From contig BAYV01000001.1 of NCBI GenBank assembly GCA_000710935.1, positions 1-64,000 on the forward strand: a stretch of DNA of 64,000 nucleotides, written 5' to 3'. The notes under the pieces are model-generated. The model was given only the letters and a program-made list of their open reading frames with translations. It did not search any database and was not told where the DNA came from. This document shows, piece after piece, positions 63,248 through 64,000 of the stretch. A program made the position numbers and the translations under genes. Within the stretch, counting starts at the first letter, position 1, and each line of letters starts with the position of its first letter. Origin of the DNA: Iodidimonas nitroreducens. Its GTDB lineage: Bacteria > Pseudomonadota > Alphaproteobacteria > Sphingomonadales > Rhodothalassiaceae.

Positions 63248-64000
63248 TTAGCGATTTTTGAACTGCGGACGCCGTTTTTCTATAAAAGCCGCCATGCCTT
63301 CGCTTTGATCTTCAAAGGCAAAGAGCGAATGAAAGACCCGGCGTTCAAAGCGCATGCCCTCATTCAAGGTGGTTTCATAGGCGCGATTGACCGATTCTTT
63401 GGCAATCATCACCGCCGGGCGGGAAAAGCCGGCGATTTTTTCGGCGGCATCCAGCGCCACATCCAAAAGATCATCCGCCGGCACCACCCGCGCCACCAAA
63501 CCCGAGGCCAAAGCTTCTGCAGCATCCATATGGCGACCGGTGAGCACCATATCCATGGCTTTGGATTTGCCGATGAAGCGGGTCAGCCTTTGGGTGCCCC
63601 CGGCGCCGGGGATCACCCCGATGGTGATTTCGGGCTGGCCGAATTTGGCCGTATCGGCGGCAATGATAAAATCGCACATCATCGCCAGTTCGCAGCCGCC
63701 ACCCAAAGCATAGCCCGCAACGGCGGCAATGATCGGCTTGCGCACACGGCTCGCTTCTTCCCAATTGGCGCTGATGAAATCTTCCATGAAAACATCGCGA
63801 TAGCTTTTATCGGCCATCTGCTTGATATCGGCCCCGGCGGCAAAAGCCTTGTCGCTGCCGGTGATCAGGATACAGCCGATCTCATCATCGCCTTCCAGAT
63901 CGCGCAGGGCTGCAGTCAACTCATCCATCAACTGATTATTGAGCGCATTCATCGCCTTTGGGCGATTGAGCGTGATGATGCCGACAGCCTCGCGCTTGTC
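63248..64000 (-). CDS. Enoyl-CoA hydratase, N-terminus outside the window
   Basis: Adds water to trans-2-enoyl-CoA in beta-oxidation. The visible 250 residues run from the edge ([20 protein letters not shown]) to the stop. [15 protein letters not shown] is the first oxyanion-hole part, [21 protein letters not shown] includes the catalytic Glu loop, and [21 protein letters not shown] carries the second Glu and oxyanion Gly. The ATG at 63952 is inside the crotonase fold start, so the true start lies past base 64000. It belongs to the typical enoyl-CoA hydratase group (FadB1x/EchA8-like). Confidence 0.94.
   Translation of the reverse strand, partial: DKREAVGIITLNRPKAMNALNNQLMDELTAALRDLEGDDEIGCILITGSDKAFAAGADIKQMADKSYRDVFMEDFISANWEEASRVRKPIIAAVAGYALGGGCELAMMCDFIIAADTAKFGQPEITIGVIPGAGGTQRLTRFIGKSKAMDMVLTGRHMDAAEALASGLVARVVPADDLLDVALDAAEKIAGFSRPAVMIAKESVNRAYETTLNEGMRFERRVFHSLFAFEDQSEGMAAFIEKRRPQFKNR

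Overview
The window looks like a chromosomal segment of an alphaproteobacterium. The evidence is a RegB/RegA-type redox two-component system beside a SenC/SCO1 gene, a DUF3126 gene, a bactofilin, a complete Entner-Doudoroff (ED) operon, a TonB-dependent receptor and a dnaA-dnaN-recF-gyrB neighbourhood next to rpsT. The genus cannot be fixed by reading alone. Coding DNA is GC-rich, but Asp, Asn, His and Tyr are mostly written with NAT codons. Nearly everything is chromosomal core or metabolic DNA; no prophage, insertion sequence, rRNA or CRISPR array was seen.

Left part (1-7.4 kb): argE, tRNA-Gly(CCC), then the amino-sugar set glmU-glmS and a wecB-type epimerase, which make UDP-GlcNAc and UDP-ManNAc for envelope polymers. 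An AT-rich islet (about 6.5-7.4 kb) follows. It carries two divergent small genes: an LRAT-domain (NlpC/P60-like) protein with an intact His-His-Cys triad and a C-terminal membrane anchor, and an HTH protein with its own C-terminal hydrophobic tail. This is the least ordinary part of the window.

Sugar region (11-28.5 kb): a TonB receptor, amylosucrase and a ROK fructokinase (followed by a P450 and a GMC oxidoreductase), then zwf-pgl-orf230-edd-eda, a divergent SGLT-like Na+/sugar symporter and a LacI-family regulator. Two near-identical 16-bp palindromes of LacI-operator type lie before the receptor and between zwf and the symporter. They suggest one sucrose/glucose regulon: outer-membrane uptake, Na+-driven import, cleavage of sucrose to glucan plus fructose, and ED catabolism, all under one repressor.

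Middle (28.6-46 kb): mixed housekeeping and export genes: a secreted methyltransferase-like protein, GST, EamA exporter, lipoprotein prolyl oligopeptidase, gloB-hisI-folE, an Fe-S scaffold-like protein, free-methionine-sulfoxide reductase, a CAU-anticodon tRNA, an M14 carboxypeptidase, acyl-CoA ligase, DUF952-pyrD, an Mpo1-like protein and a YcgN-like protein.

Right part (45.4-64 kb): senC and regB-regA with an ankyrin gene between them, a SleB-like hydrolase, DUF3126, a YgjP-like metallopeptidase, a class A penicillin-binding protein, then gyrB, recF, dnaN, a ParA-like ATPase, bactofilin, a membrane protein/winged-helix pair, dnaA, rpsT and an enoyl-CoA hydratase cut by the window edge. The usual dnaA-dnaN adjacency is interrupted by about 2.7 kb of cell-organisation genes.
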